This document shows positions 1 to 10,599 of a stretch of DNA of 64,000 nt, piece after piece. The notes under the pieces were generated by a model, which saw only the letters and a list, made by a program, of their open reading frames with translations, searched no databases and had not been told where the DNA came from. The translations under genes and the position numbers were made by a program. How positions within the stretch are numbered: the first letter of the stretch is position 1; every line of letters starts with the position of its first letter. The DNA is from Megascapheus bottae (Eukaryota; Chordata; Mammalia; Rodentia; Geomyidae). The DNA is taken from NCBI GenBank assembly GCA_024803745.1, contig JANJXV010001737.1:18086-82085 (forward strand), read 5' to 3'.

Positions 1-94
1 GAGTTTCATAGGAATCATATACAATATGTTAATGTAAATATCCCTGCCTTCAAAAGAGCAGTGGAAACAGAGTGCCAGTGGCTCACGCTGGTTG

Positions 95-286
95 TGGGCC
101 TTCATCTTTTTCTGCAGGCTAGTGTTCTACTGCTTTGAGTCACAGTGTCGCTTCTGTTTTTCTGGTGATGGATTGGAGATAAAAGTCTCCTGGACTTTTC
201 CTGCCCAGGCTGGCTTTGAACCATGATCCTCAGATCTCAGCCTTCTGAGTAGCTAGGATTACAGGTATGAGCTACCAGCGCCTGAC
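95..286 (-). mobile_element. Family B composite SINE (7SL head + ID-like tail)
   Basis: Read on the minus strand this begins with a B1/Alu-like head (general form GCTCA..CTGTAATCCTAGCTACTC, then GAGATCTGAGGATC) and continues through the family-specific linker into a decayed ID-like half. The linker reads TTGGAGATAAAAGTCTCC on the plus strand. The 3' end is diverged, so its limit is approximate. Confidence 0.75.
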
Positions 287-725
287 TTCCTGAACATATG
301 TTGAACACTGTGTGTGTTGATGGGGTGAGGATTGCCAGACAGCTGATGGGGATTTGTCCTTGATCTCTTGGTCTTCCATACACACCCACGTTTCCCCAGA
401 ATAACACTCACCCGGGCAGGGAAGATTAGGTGTTCGACCCCAGCAGTGGGAAGGTCATTCAAAAATGCATTTCTAATACAGAAACTGAAATTAGGGAGAA
501 ACTTTACATTGCATTTTTTATGATGTGTGTCTTAGGCTCTGTCTCTGTTTGCACAGAGAAAGGCAATGAATATTTAATCCTGGGACAATGGAAGGAGAGG
601 TGGGGGAGTGTGCATACACAGTAGTGGTTTTGAATCTTCAGTAGCTTTTCCAAAGCTGTCACCTTTTACTTAAGAGTTGGACATGTTACCACTATTTGCC
701 ATTGACTTTGGGCTAGAATTGTCTC
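287..725. other. Unique non-coding stretch
   Basis: No gene, promoter or recognisable repeat is seen. Short open frames on both strands lack splice or coding signals. Confidence 0.5.
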
Positions 726-955
726 TTTTTTTTGTGGGTCATAGGGCTTGAACTCAGCCTGGGTGCTGTCCCTGAGCTCTTCGGCTCAAGGCTACCACCC
801 GACCCTTGAGCCAAGCCCCACTTCCTGTTTTCTAGAGGTTAATTGGAGATAAGAGTCTCAGGTCCTTTTGTGCTGGGGCTGGCTTTGAACCTTGATCCTC
901 AGATCTCAGCCTCCTGAGTAGCTAGGATTACAGGCATGAGCCACCATGCTGGGCT
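726..955 (-). mobile_element. Family B composite SINE, near full length
   Basis: On the plus strand it starts with the oligo(T) complement of the A tail, then GGCTTGAACTCAGCCTGGG and GAGCTCTTCGGCTCAAGGC (the ID-like half), the linker GGTTAATTGGAGATAAGAG, and the 7SL head complement ending in GGATTACAGGCATGAGCCAC. It abuts a second copy on its right. Confidence 0.85.
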
Positions 956-956
956 T

Positions 957-1157
957 TGTTTTTGTTTTGAACTTAGGGCTGGGTGCTATACCTGAGCTTC
1001 TTTGCAGAAACTCTAGAGCTTCACCACTTGAACCACAGCTCCATTTCTGTTTCTTTTGTTGTTGCTTTTGGTAGTGAATTGGAGATAAGAGTCTCCCATA
1101 GACTTTTCTCATATTCTAGCCTCCAGAATGGCCTCTAGGATTACAGCCATTACTCCT
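957..1157 (-). mobile_element. Diverged family B SINE, tandem with the preceding copy
   Basis: It has the same order of blocks as its left neighbour: the ID-like half, AATTGGAGATAAGAGTCTCC, and CTAGGATTACAGCCAT. Divergence is clearly higher. It is probably the older element, next to which the 726-955 copy inserted. Confidence 0.65.
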
Positions 1158-1227
1158 TAAGTTTTCGACACACCCACAGAACCCATGCAGTTTAGAACCC
1201 CCATGGCTATCAGCTTGGCATCATCAT

Positions 1228-1443
1228 CAAATTTGCTTTTTTTTTAAACCAGTCCTGGGCTTGAGCTCAGGGCCTGAGCACTGTCCTTGGACTTTCTCAA
1301 GGCTAGAGCTCTACCACTTGAGCTTCAGCACCACTTCCGGCTTTTTTCTATGTATGTGGTACCAAGGAATCGAACCTGGGTCTCTGTGCATGCAAAGCAA
1401 ACACTCTACCAGTAGGCCAAACTCCCAGCCCAAATTTGCTTTT
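1228..1443 (-). mobile_element. Family A dimeric SINE with target-site duplication
   Basis: The body spans 1241-1430. On the minus strand the tRNA-like head (GGGAGTTTGGCC...; B-box-like GGTTCGATTCC) is followed by the ID-like second module and an A tail. It is flanked by 13-bp direct repeats CAAATTTGCTTTT at 1228-1240 and 1431-1443, typical of L1-mediated retrotransposition. Confidence 0.9.
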
Positions 1444-1609
1444 TATATTTCCTTTATACAGTGGACCTTGCAAATCACCTGAAACTGGTCCCCAATAAGC
1501 AAAAATAAAAAACATTACAACCAAGTGAGCTGAAAACTGGAATACTTTATACCTGTATAGAGCACTTGATAGAATTGCCAACCACCTCCGCACAGATTAA
1601 CTTGGCAGC

Positions 1610-1700
1610 ATTTCGTGACATTGCCTGGGTGTTTTCGTACCTGGTGTTCAGATGAGGAAATTAAGCCTGAGAGCACTTGAGTGTCGCACTGGAGGGCGTG
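1610..1700 (-). repeat. MIR fragment
   Basis: The stretch GATGAGGAAATTAAGCCTGA followed by AGCACTTGAG resembles the reverse complement of the MIR core (GATGAGGAAACTGAGGC). The match is short and diverged. Confidence 0.4.
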
Positions 1701-2073
1701 CAATGAGCTCATGAAGTTACTTGAAGCCCCTTCCTGCAGAAGCAGGGTATGGATCAGGGCTATACATTCTGGGGGTCCCCTGTGTTATTAAACTCTCTAG
1801 GAGGTAAGCCTTGGAATTCACAATTTCTGTAAGCATTCCATGTGGTCTAAAAGACAATCACTTATATTTGGAAAAGTCCGATTTATAGTAGTTATTCCAA
1901 CCCATAGGTTTCTAACCTGACTGTGGAACTGGGCTCAAGAACACCGTAGCTTTGTGTAGACTATTTGAATGTAAATGGTGACTTAGATAGTTGATTTGGA
2001 TATTGATTTCTCAGAAAATCAATGATAGCCAACCATCCTTTATTCTATTTGATCTTAAAAACTTATGATTTGC

Positions 2074-2293
2074 ATTGCTGGGCATGGTAGCCCATATCTG
2101 TCATCCCAGGTACTCAGGAGGCAGAAGTAGGAGGATCGTGATCTGAAGAAAGCCTGGGTAAAAGCCCAAGAATCTATTTGAGAAACTAAAAGCAAGTGAA
2201 CTGAAAAGGACTACTGTGTGCTCAAATGGCAGAGTGCTTGCTCAGGAAGCATGAGGCCCTGAATTCCACCAGTGGTACCATCAAGAAAAAAAA
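2074..2293 (+). mobile_element. B1-dID-like SINE (older composite)
   Basis: A 7SL-derived head (GCTGGGCATGGTAGCCCATA, TACTCAGGAGGCAGAAG, GGAGGATCGTGATC) is followed by an ID-type second half (CTCAAATGGCAGAGTGCTTG, then AGGCCCTGAATTCCACCAGT) and an A tail. The layout is that of B1-dID elements of other rodents and differs from family B in its second half. Confidence 0.7.
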
Positions 2294-3130
2294 AAGGAAA
2301 TTGAAAAAGAAAACAAAGATCTACAATTGTCCTTGGCTCACTGGCCTCTGACAGGCTAATGGATTGCCCACAAAAATGGCAAAACAGAATGAATCCATAG
2401 ACTTGTAAGGTTCATATCTCTGAAATTCTAGAGCAGAGACAAAGGTGGGCATTGTGATACCAGTTGATAATGGTCTTCCCAGAATGAGATATGCTATTCC
2501 TTTCTAACAAAAGTAGATCCAAAGAAATGGCATTCGTTCATTTTCCATTGGCAGAATAAAATCTCTGAGGCGATGTGAAGTATAAAGCAAAGAGGCAGAT
2601 CAGGTTACCAAGAAAAATGTTGATTTTAGAGGGGATGTGCCTCAATGGTTACTGCACATTGGACCATATAAGATGAGTGGTCCAAGCAGGTGGGATGCAG
2701 ATGTGTGACGGGAAACATCGCATGCCTGTCTGTCTTGTGTGAAATGATTTCATGGGCCTTCACCTGCAGGCAAACAAGGACTTTTCAATGAGAACAAACG
2801 CTGTATTTTGATTCTTTGTGATTCTTTAGTTCCATCATCTAGGGTCTGGGGAAGGGGATGGGAATGAGGATTTTGAAATTCAGAAGAAAGTCTTTGCATG
2901 TGTGGCAGAAAGTCTTGGGGAATTGGGAGAAAGGTTCAAGGTAAAGATTACAGAAAAAAGTCTGTTCTTGTGAATTTAAGAAAAAAAAATTGTTTTGGTC
3001 TAACCTTTCTGGCTAATTGGTTCTCCAATGGAGATGCTTGGAAAGGGTGCAGTCGTGCAGGCCCCGTCTCCTGGGGTGGTTGTCAAGATTATCTAGGTAT
3101 GATAAATGAAACGTCTTACTTTGCTTATTC
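2294..3130. other. Unique non-coding stretch
   Basis: No coding exon or clear repeat was found. A 78-codon open frame near 2898-3134 shows no family resemblance. Confidence 0.5.
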
Positions 3131-3132
3131 GT

Positions 3133-3265
3133 GAATTCATTAAATGCTCATCCAATATTTACTGAGGGGGGTGAGAAGTGACTCTCGGGTAGACAAAGTA
3201 GATGAGATCTTTTCCCCTCATAGGACTCAAAATCTAGCAAGGCAGGCAGGCAGACAGACAGGCTT
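3133..3265 (-). repeat. L2 LINE 3'-end fragment
   Basis: Plus-strand text GAATTCATTAAATGCTCATC, AATATTTACTGAG, then TTTTCCCCTCATAGGACTCA matches the reverse complement of the L2 3' end (ATTCATTCAACAAATATTTA ... GAGCTTACATTCTAG). No tail or target duplication survives. Confidence 0.5.
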
Positions 3266-3334
3266 CCATTAAGCCAATACCTGAGCCAGCTGTGACTGAT
3301 GGAGTGGGCATACTCCCTGGATATCCATCACCCA

Positions 3335-3425
3335 GCACAGATAAAGCTGAGAACTGTCACACAGCTGGGAATGAGAGAGCTAGGATGTGAACTCAGGACC
3401 AGGTATCTCTGTATCCAACATCATC
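3335..3425 (-). repeat. MIR fragment
   Basis: The phrase TGTCACACAGCTGGGAATGA...CTAGGATGTGAACTCAGG matches the reverse complement of the MIR central domain (GTCACACAGCTAGTAAGTGG ... GGATTTGAACCCAGG). Confidence 0.65.
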
Positions 3426-3434
3426 ATCATCATT

Positions 3435-4280
3435 TCCAGTTCTAAACTCTCCCTTCCTCTTCCAGCACTTTGAAAAATCCAAACAGACTTCTTTATCCAA
3501 CTGACATTGTCTGAGTTGCTCCATGAACAAAACCTTTTGCTGTCAGTTCTTAAGGTCAGAACTCTGTAACAAAGACTTCCCCGGGCTAGAAAATCAACCC
3601 CTTCCTCTGCCTTCTCGTTACTTTGTTTAATGAAGAGTGGTTTAATAGCCTGGCAACATCAACCCTGGCTTAATTTTTTTTATTTTTTTTTAAATTCCTC
3701 CCCTGCCTTCTGGAATTTGCAATGAATTGAGAAGCAGTTCGGGTTCATTATCTGAACCCCTTGGCCTGAGAAACAGAAGCGGGGATCAGTGTGAGGCCCT
3801 GTGGTACAATCCCTGTAACACAGGCTGATTTAATTAGGCCCCTGTGTGGCATGGGGCAATGGAAACACTGTCTTTTCTGTCAGGATTATAGAAAGCGCTT
3901 CTCCCTTCCCTGTGGTCCAGAGATCCTGGGGAAGAAAATCAGGTTCCTGTTCCCAGAGGCTGAGCTGCACAGAATGTTCACATGCTGGCTGAGTCCTGGA
4001 GATAGACTTTCCTGGGAGCCCTGGACAAGTTCCACACCAGTGCCATGTGCAAGCCTGAGTGGGGAAGGAGGCTTCTCTTCTACTTGCCTCTAGGGGAGCC
4101 TGGAGGAAGACCAGGAGGTGAGAGTCAGCCCCAACCAGTGAAATGTGCCTGGCAAGGCTTCAGGCTTCCAGGCCTCACCGAGCTGTGGTGTGGGTAACAG
4201 CTCTGCCACCTCCCCAGCTTCCTTCTTGACTCAGTTACCAGGCTTGCTTTGTGCTTCCCATTTTCAGGGAAACCATCCTC
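3435..4280. other. Unique sequence, possible conserved non-coding block at 3590-3870
   Basis: No gene is recognised. The 3590-3870 part carries several homeobox-type TTAAT/TAATTA sequences, long T runs, and a perfect inverted repeat at 3741-3759. That is the texture of a conserved non-coding element, though conservation cannot be judged here. The 100-codon frame at 3791-4093 has no recognised domain. Confidence 0.3.
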
Positions 4281-4734
4281 TATCCTTTAGAGAAGGTTAA
4301 ATCCTTTTGTTTTTGTTTTTGAGGTCAAGTCTTTGTTATTAAGACCCCTGACTATTTCTGGCAACTCGGTATTTGGTTGAATGACTAGAACACCATGTAA
4401 AGATGCTACATGTGCTTGTGTGTGTGCTTGTATGGGTACTTTGGTGTATGGGTGTGTATGTGTGTGTGCAGCAGTTGGGTAATGTTTATCATTAGCCTGA
4501 AGCATTGGCTAATGTTAAATTTAAATTAAAATACACTCTTGGGTGACTACGTCTTCAATTTCATGGTCGATGCCTTCATGACTCACTTATTAAACTAAAC
4601 CAGGAGTTGCAAACTAAAATACCTTAAGGGAAGGAAGGAAACATACTAAACAAGCATGATCAGGTGTAACTGAGATATACCCCAGTGCCTTTGCATGAAT
4701 GGACACTTTTTCAGGTTTCTAAAGTAACAATAAT

Positions 4735-4925
4735 TCTTATAATAATACATACTATTGCATATCCATATAGTAATATGCATGTATAATTATACATATATTT
4801 ATATTCCTAGACATATATTTACATATAAAATATATAATAGAATATATTATTTATGTTTATACAAATAAATATATTACTATATATTATATTTTTATAATAA
4901 TGTTTATTATTTATGTGTTTAAAAT
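4735..4925. repeat. AT-rich low-complexity tract
   Basis: Long runs of TATA, ATAT and TTAT with almost no G or C. Confidence 0.8.
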
Positions 4926-5770
4926 GCAAGCATCCATCATCATTCCAGACTAAAGTCTGGAAACCTGAAATAAGGTCTTAAATATGAAAAAGGAACAAAT
5001 ACAAATATTTTTAAAGACTGCATTCAACTCACAGGCTGTTGGGTCTGAGAAAGAAAGCTTACTGCTCTCCACATGAAATTGTATCTTCATTTGCAATAAA
5101 CTAATTTACAATGACTAGCTCGGATAACATCAAATACCATTTTTATTGGGGAGCGATATAAGCCACAGGGCATTTGTTGTCAGGCTCCAGATCACTGCTC
5201 TGGAATTAGACTAGTGCTCCCAGTGCACCTTTCCATTTTAGTAACAGATGACCTTGTTTGCAGGTCATTGGTCTCTTATGCAAGTGGCACAGGGACCCTT
5301 GAAATGGTCCTTGCCACATCCCCTGACCTTTCTCGCAGAATGGACAAATGATAGATATTAGTGTTCCTAAGAAGGTTGGCCTCGTATGTGCTCATAAATC
5401 TGGACCACTGTTCTTGGCTGAGCCCACTCAGTTTAGCAACTGTTAGCCAAGCATGTTGGAATTCTCTGATGTATTTCCTAAGGTTGAGACCAGACTCCTC
5501 CCTTAGAAAATGACCATGTTTACTTATCCCAACCTTAAAATTTCCAACCAGTGGAAATCTACTAGAAGATTTCTTTTTCAGGCCTAAATTGAAAACAAAA
5601 CAAAACAGAGTATGGTGGTTATTTGTACCTAATTGTTCTAGGTAGTGAATTGATAAAATGTCATAAAGCATTTTTAAAAGCACAAGATTTTCAAGCAAAC
5701 TCTGAGACTTATCTAACACGTGCGATATAGAATTCTAGATTCTAAAGAGAGAAAAATGGGAGGATTAAAA
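4926..5770. other. Unique stretch with a long minus-strand open frame
   Basis: A minus-strand open frame spans 5276-5719. It begins at GTG; the first in-frame ATG comes about 16 codons later. No domain, signal peptide or membrane segment is recognised. I do not call it a gene. A G run (C-G-rich GGGGCGGGGGGGGG) lies at 5771-5785. Confidence 0.3.
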
Positions 5771-6011
5771 GGGGCGGGGGGGGGAAAGGAACAGAGTGGA
5801 AATAAATGTTGTTAATGACCACAAAGATCTGTTCCCCTCTGCTCCTGCCTATGGATTTGTAGGGAAGAAGAGGGAGGCTCTGTTGAGAATGGATTTGAGA
5901 CCACAGTCCAGTTTAAAGGGACAGAAGCCACAATCCATTAGTAATGTCTGCTTTTGGCCCAGGAATAGGAGCTGAAAGTACGCCTGCACCCTATGGCCTA
6001 AACAGTACACA

Positions 6012-6227
6012 TGAAACTCTTTTTTTTTTAACCAGTCCTGGAGCTTGAACTCAGGGCCTGCACACTGTCCTTGGACACTTTTTGCTCAAGGTTAGTGCTC
6101 TGCCACTTGAGCCACAGAGGCACTTCTGGCTTTTTCTGTATATGTGGAACTGAGGAATCAAACCCAGGGCTTCGTGTTTGCTAGGGGAACACTCTACCAC
6201 TAGGCTATGCTCCCAGTCCTGAAACTC
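6012..6227 (-). mobile_element. Family A SINE, older subfamily, with target duplication
   Basis: The body spans 6020-6219 between 8-bp repeats TGAAACTC (6012-6019 and 6220-6227). It retains the longer second module GGACACTTTTTGCTCAAGG on the plus strand, unlike the young subfamily, which reads GGACTTTCTCAAGG. Confidence 0.85.
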
Positions 6228-6529
6228 ATTTTCTTATAGTATTATTTAGTTCCAGTGTGTCTGGGGTAGTTCCTGTGAATGCTGCATGGCCTTCCCTTTT
6301 GTTTTTGAGTGTCTCAGTTTGGGTAATATATTTCATGCGACCACCTGAGGAGATTTCTTGCCTAATTACCAACAGCTCATTTTTTAAAAATTCCTAAATG
6401 TTCCTCAATCTGTACTCTTGGGTACCATTCACTTAATATTCCTCAGGAACTTCCTTTTCTCTGGGTCAGAGTTCTCTCAGCATCCTACTGAAAACACCTC
6501 AACACAATCTTTCTCCCCCACCCCCCCCA

Positions 6530-6660
6530 CACTAACTTTAAAATTAACTTTAATTAGTTGTACAGAGGGATTCATTTTGACCTACCTGTGTATGCAGGCA
6601 AGGCATCTTGATCAGATTCCCCCCCCCACCCCACCCCTCCTCCATCCTTCTCCCTGGTCC
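6530..6660 (-). repeat. Probable L1 3'-UTR fragment with polypurine tract
   Basis: The plus strand reads TTAGTTGTACAGAGGGATTC, ATTTTGACCTACC, TCTTGATCAGATTCC followed by C-rich tracts. On the minus strand this is a G-rich polypurine tract followed by AT-rich sequence, a layout seen in mammalian L1 3' UTRs. Confidence 0.45.
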
Positions 6661-6669
6661 TCTCCTAGA

Positions 6670-7863
6670 CAGTAAGACCCATCCATCCCAGAGCACTTTA
6701 TTCTGAGTCCATTAAATGGAGCCCTTGGTAGGAGAGCCCTTTTCAGTCTCAATCCACCTTCTGTTCTTCCAGTTCTTCTCTAACAGTTTGCCTTCTGTTC
6801 TTGAGTGAGAAGGAGCTACAAATGACCTATTTCAAGACCAAATAACCACTTAATAGAGTGGAGATTCATTAGGACAGAGCTGATAGCGACTCTGGTCTCG
6901 GGAACATAGCAGCGAGCCCAGAGGATTTTCAGTTTTCTTCTAGCTTGCTGACCTCAATTTACAAGGCAGAATTAAGTCCCCAAAACCCCAGAACATCACC
7001 AAAATAATGAAACTATTGGCTTTTAATCACAGACAGAATTATGAGGAGTCGGGAGACCTCTAACCTTATCATTTAATTCTCTCTTTTAAAAGGGAATTTC
7101 AACCTCAAGGACACACAGGCAGATGTAGATGCGATTTCTTTTCATTTAACAACATACACATTTAAAGGCTTTTTTTTATAGCACATGTTAGTGCAGGCAC
7201 AGTGATCCCTCTTATAGGAAGTGAAAATGTGAGAGGGCACATGAAAAGGGAGAGAAGGAAGAGAGACAGAGACAGAGATCGACACAAGAATAAAACAAAA
7301 AGGAAATTTGTGGAAATTATTAAAAAAAATAGAAAACGAGCTGACTTCTTACCTGGCTAACACAAATGGATCCCAATTTACAACACCAATTTCAGACTGT
7401 CCCCTTCTCTCCCAAGATTACAAACATGAAACAGACAATTTCATTTCCACCCCTGGTAACTTTCGGGATGGACTTAAATCAGTTAAGAGGTGAGGACCTA
7501 CAGGTTTATTACTGCTTTTTTATTTATCTATGATGTCAGGAATTAGGGGAAGTAAGGAGAAATCAGCTTTGTTTTAGTTCTTCTGTCGGGGTGAAGTTTG
7601 GTTTCTTTGGTTATTGGAAAAGAAGCCCAATAACACCTGAGGAAAGGGTGGGAGAGGCCAGGCAGAGAGCCCACATGTTTCGGATCCGAGCCGCCATCAT
7701 CTCATTGGTCGCAAAGCTTCTCACCTTTCCACATTCCTATTTGTGGAAAGGGAGGATGCGATTCATTTCCCAGGAGTGTGGCAAGAATGAAGATGATGAT
7801 ACATGCAAAGGCCCAGCGAAATATGTGAGATAACCTTTTTAAAACTTAGTACTTGCAACGAAG
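6670..7863. other. Unique non-coding stretch
   Basis: No gene is recognised. A purine-rich run (GAGAGAAGGAAGAGAGACAG) lies near 7247-7280. The 7590-7850 part has more CpG than its surroundings, with a YY1-like GCCGCCATCAT (7690-7700) next to an inverted CCAAT (ATTGG, 7704-7708), so it could be a regulatory element. Confidence 0.3.
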
Positions 7864-8085
7864 TTGCCAATGGCTCACACCTATAATCCTAGCTGCTCTG
7901 GAGGCTGGGATCTGAGGATTGGCTTTCAAAGCCAGCCTGCAGAGTAAAGTCTGTGAGATTCTCATCTCCAGTTAACCAACAGAAAGCCAGAAGTGGCTCA
8001 AGTGGGAGGGCACTAGCCTTGAGTGATGAAGCTAAGAGACAACATACCCAGACCCCGAGTGTAAGCCCCATTACGGGCACAGAAC
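7864..8085 (+). mobile_element. Family B composite SINE
   Basis: The 7SL head (AATGGCTCACACCTATAATC, CTAGCTGCTCTGGAGGCTGG) runs into the linker CTCATCTCCAGTTAACCA and the ID-like module (AGAAGTGGCTCAAGTGGGAG, CTAGCCTTGAG, AGTGTAAGCCCC). Moderately diverged. Confidence 0.8.
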
Positions 8086-8204
8086 CCAAACCAAACCCAA
8101 CCTACAGCATCAAAGTGTGGTACTGCAGGTCTGGAGGTGCGTTAGTTGACCTTGGAGAGTGGACGCTTCTTTGCTGGTCTCTGAGCAGCATCAACTGGGA
8201 GCAA

Positions 8205-8410
8205 AGACTTGCTTTGCTAACTTGTGACAACATGAACTCGGGCAATTCAGATTTCTTCTTCCAGCCTTCAGTTCATCCTCTACAAAATAGGGATTCCTCG
8301 TGACTATCTATGGAGACGTTCGTGAGAATATGAAAAAACAAATACGTAAGGCATTGAGCATCCCATAGTATGCTCATATATCAACATGGTAAATAGTGCT
8401 GTCGTCATCA
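8205..8410 (+). repeat. MIR, near full length
   Basis: The blocks are in MIR order: CTAACTTGTGACAAC, CTCGGGCAATTCAGATTTCT, CATCCTCTACAAAATAGGGA, CGTGAGAATATG, then AAGGCATTGAGCATCCCATA and AATAGTGCTGTCGTCATCAT. Confidence 0.65.
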
Positions 8411-8794
8411 TTAGGGTCCATCACTTTGTGGCAGCCTGCCTTGGCTTGTGCTTTGTGGAGTAGAGCTTGCACTCGGGACTTGTGCATGTGGTCATTTGAG
8501 ACCTGCTCTCCAGATGCACCTATGTTGGAGCAAGAACAGTAGGAGAGGGCAAACAGAAGGTGGAATGGAAGTAAATACCCCCAGGTGACATCTCGTCTAA
8601 GCCCTATCTCACTGTGAGCTTCCTATTTGGTGTTCCGGGACAGACTTTGACTTATAAGAGGGCAGGGAGATAAGCTACCTGTCTCCATGTCAATTGTTTT
8701 GTGGTTGCTGATCGCTCACAGAAGGACAGAAGGCATGTCCAGACGTGGGAAGTCTCCAACAATAGCAAGTCATTCGAGTGCTATAGTTCATAGG

Positions 8795-8935
8795 TAGATC
8801 ATTCTAATCCCTGCATAGTATTTCATAGTAAGGCCCCATTAGCATTCTTTTACCTCCTCCCATATTGGGGCATATTCTAACATTCCCCAATTTCTTTCCT
8901 TTATGCTCTTCCTTTAGGTACAGAATGTTTTATTA
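8795..8935 (+). repeat. Old L1 3'-end fragment
   Basis: CTGCATAGTATTTCATAGTA followed by TTTTACCTCCTCCCATATTG and GGGCATATTCTAACATT resembles the GCATAGTATTCCAT ... TTTAACC ... GGACATTTAGGTT phrase of old L1 families. Confidence 0.4.
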
Positions 8936-8959
8936 CTCTATTAGTTTGGGTCAAAGATC

Positions 8960-9115
8960 ACAGATATATACATATAATCTATAATGATACCTAGTACATT
9001 ATGTCACATACAAATTATATGAATAAAATATATAATTATATATGTTACATCTTACATATAATATGTTATCAAATATATGAATAAATATTAATAATAAATA
9101 TATAAATAATTAAGG
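8960..9115. repeat. AT-rich low-complexity tract
   Basis: Dense ATATAT/TAATAA runs. Confidence 0.75.
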
Positions 9116-9292
9116 GATCTCTCATTTGGAAAAATGTATGCTTTTGACCTTGAATTGCATTTTATCTGACGGACTTGCTATGAGCATGCTTTTGATCCTT
9201 TTGCATTTGTCTGGTGTATTTTCAACTGGTCCAGTGATCTGCCATTTTTTCCCCTCACTTGTTTTGAGGCAAAAACAACTTAAAAGTAACAT
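9116..9292 (-). repeat. Old L1 fragment (ORF2 antisense)
   Basis: TTGCATTTTATCTGACGGAC, GCTTTTGATCCTTTTGCATT and TGTCTGGTGTATTTTC follow the order of the antisense strand of L1 ORF2 (TTTTATCTGATATAAGTATA ... TTTGCATGGTAT). Short and decayed. Confidence 0.4.
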
Positions 9293-9297
9293 CATTT

Positions 9298-9595
9298 AAA
9301 AATCCTTATTGGAAGCCAGGTGCTTCCAGTAGCTCATGTCTATAACCGTAGCTACTCTGGGGGCCGAGGTCTGAGAATCACAATTAAAAGTCACGCTGGG
9401 CAGGAAAGTCCTCTTGAGACTCTTACTTCCAATAAACCACTCAAAAACTGGAAATGTAGCTGTGGCTCGTGGTGGTGGAGTGCTAGCCTTGAGCAAAAGA
9501 GCTCTGGGACAGTGCCTGGGCCCTGAGTTCAAGCCCCACAACTGACAACAACAAAAACAAAACAGCAACAAAAACAACAACAAAAAAATCCTTAT
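9298..9595 (+). mobile_element. Family B composite SINE with perfect target duplication
   Basis: The body is 9310-9583, flanked by 12-bp direct repeats AAAAATCCTTAT (9298-9309 and 9584-9595). All blocks are present: 7SL head, linker CTTCCAATAAACCACTCAAA, ID-like module (GTGGAGTGCTAGCCTTGAGC, CCCTGAGTTCAAGCCCCA) and a CAA-rich tail. Confidence 0.92.
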
Positions 9596-9670
9596 CAGAA
9601 AGACTTTGTCTTTTTCAGGGGACTGTGAGCATTTAAAAAATCAGGATCCAAAAAAAGATCCCAAGCCTTC

Positions 9671-9699
9671 CACAGACAAGCAAAATATGCTTGTCTGTG
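9671..9699. repeat. Perfect 12-bp inverted repeat
   Basis: Arms CACAGACAAGCA (9671-9682) and TGCTTGTCTGTG (9688-9699) are exact reverse complements around a 5-nt spacer. Half-sites resemble SMAD (CAGAC/GTCTG) or degenerate p53-family sites. The function is unknown. Confidence 0.6.
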
Positions 9700-10489
9700 A
9701 CAGTGTCAGGCCAGGCCAACTGGATGACAGCCACCTGCCAATTCTCTTGCCCTTCCTGGTCCCCTGCATCTGCAGTGATGTCAGGGCCACATCTTCCTGC
9801 AAAAACTAGTTACAAATGTACACTGATCCTTTCTTGATGTTTTTTTTTTTCTTATCACTTTTTCCTCTTAATTTGCAGGAGGCCTCAATGATTAGCATTT
9901 GTCTAAACAATACAGCTTCTCCTGGTATCTCTGAGGAAGTGTTGCTGATAACTTTTCAGTGATGTCACTTTTTGCAAAAGCACAATTCCAAAGGACCCCT
10001 CCTCCCCCATCCTGGGCATTATTCCGGGAAGCACCTGAGTGACTCAAGTGACCCACGGCTATGACACATTCCTCTGAGTGCAAATTGAAAAGTAAATCAG
10101 AAACCTCATTTCCAAGCCTGGGCTTCCAAAAACAGTGTGGTATTGAGGTGCTTGATGGAAATGGGAAGGCAGAAGTAGTTTTGTACTGATGCTGAAGAGC
10201 CCAATTCCGTCTAGGACCTCTTCTGCTTCTGTTAAGAAATCATATTCTCGCAGCAAATGAAGTATTTGAGGGGGTGTTACCAAGATCCTGATGGTAACAT
10301 TTATTAAATTTCTTCTTAGAGTTGGTATTGCAGTCCTGAGCGTCTGCCTTAGCCAGCCTTCTGTTACGGTCGCAAAATACTTGGTAAAATGATGTAAAGG
10401 AGGAAATGGCTTGGTCCTTGGTGTTGGGCCTGAGAGGAGGCTGAACATAAATCTTAGTTGGGAGAATGTGGCAGGACAATGCCACTTAC

Positions 10490-10550
10490 CTTGTGGAAGC
10501 TGGGAAGCAGAGAGAAAGAGAAGTCCACTGATCTGTGGTGTGAGTTCTTC
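10490..10550 (-). other. Candidate exon, minus strand
   Basis: On the minus strand a pyrimidine-rich tract ending in CCAACCACAG precedes this segment, and it ends in ACAAG followed by GTAAGT (donor at 10484-10489). Both splice signals are close to consensus and define a 61-bp segment. It stays open when joined in frame to the candidate exon at 10897-11028. There is no homology support, and it could equally belong to a non-coding RNA or be chance. Confidence 0.3.
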
Positions 10551-10599
10551 CTGTGGTTGGGGAGGGGAGAACAGGTAAGGTGACTGGTTCCAGGTTGAT

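Noticed and set aside
10059..10448. 129-codon minus-strand frame with an ATG start
   Set aside because: It has no recognised domain and no supporting splice or codon evidence, and it lies downstream of a strong donor at 10484-10489, so it would be intronic to the candidate exons.
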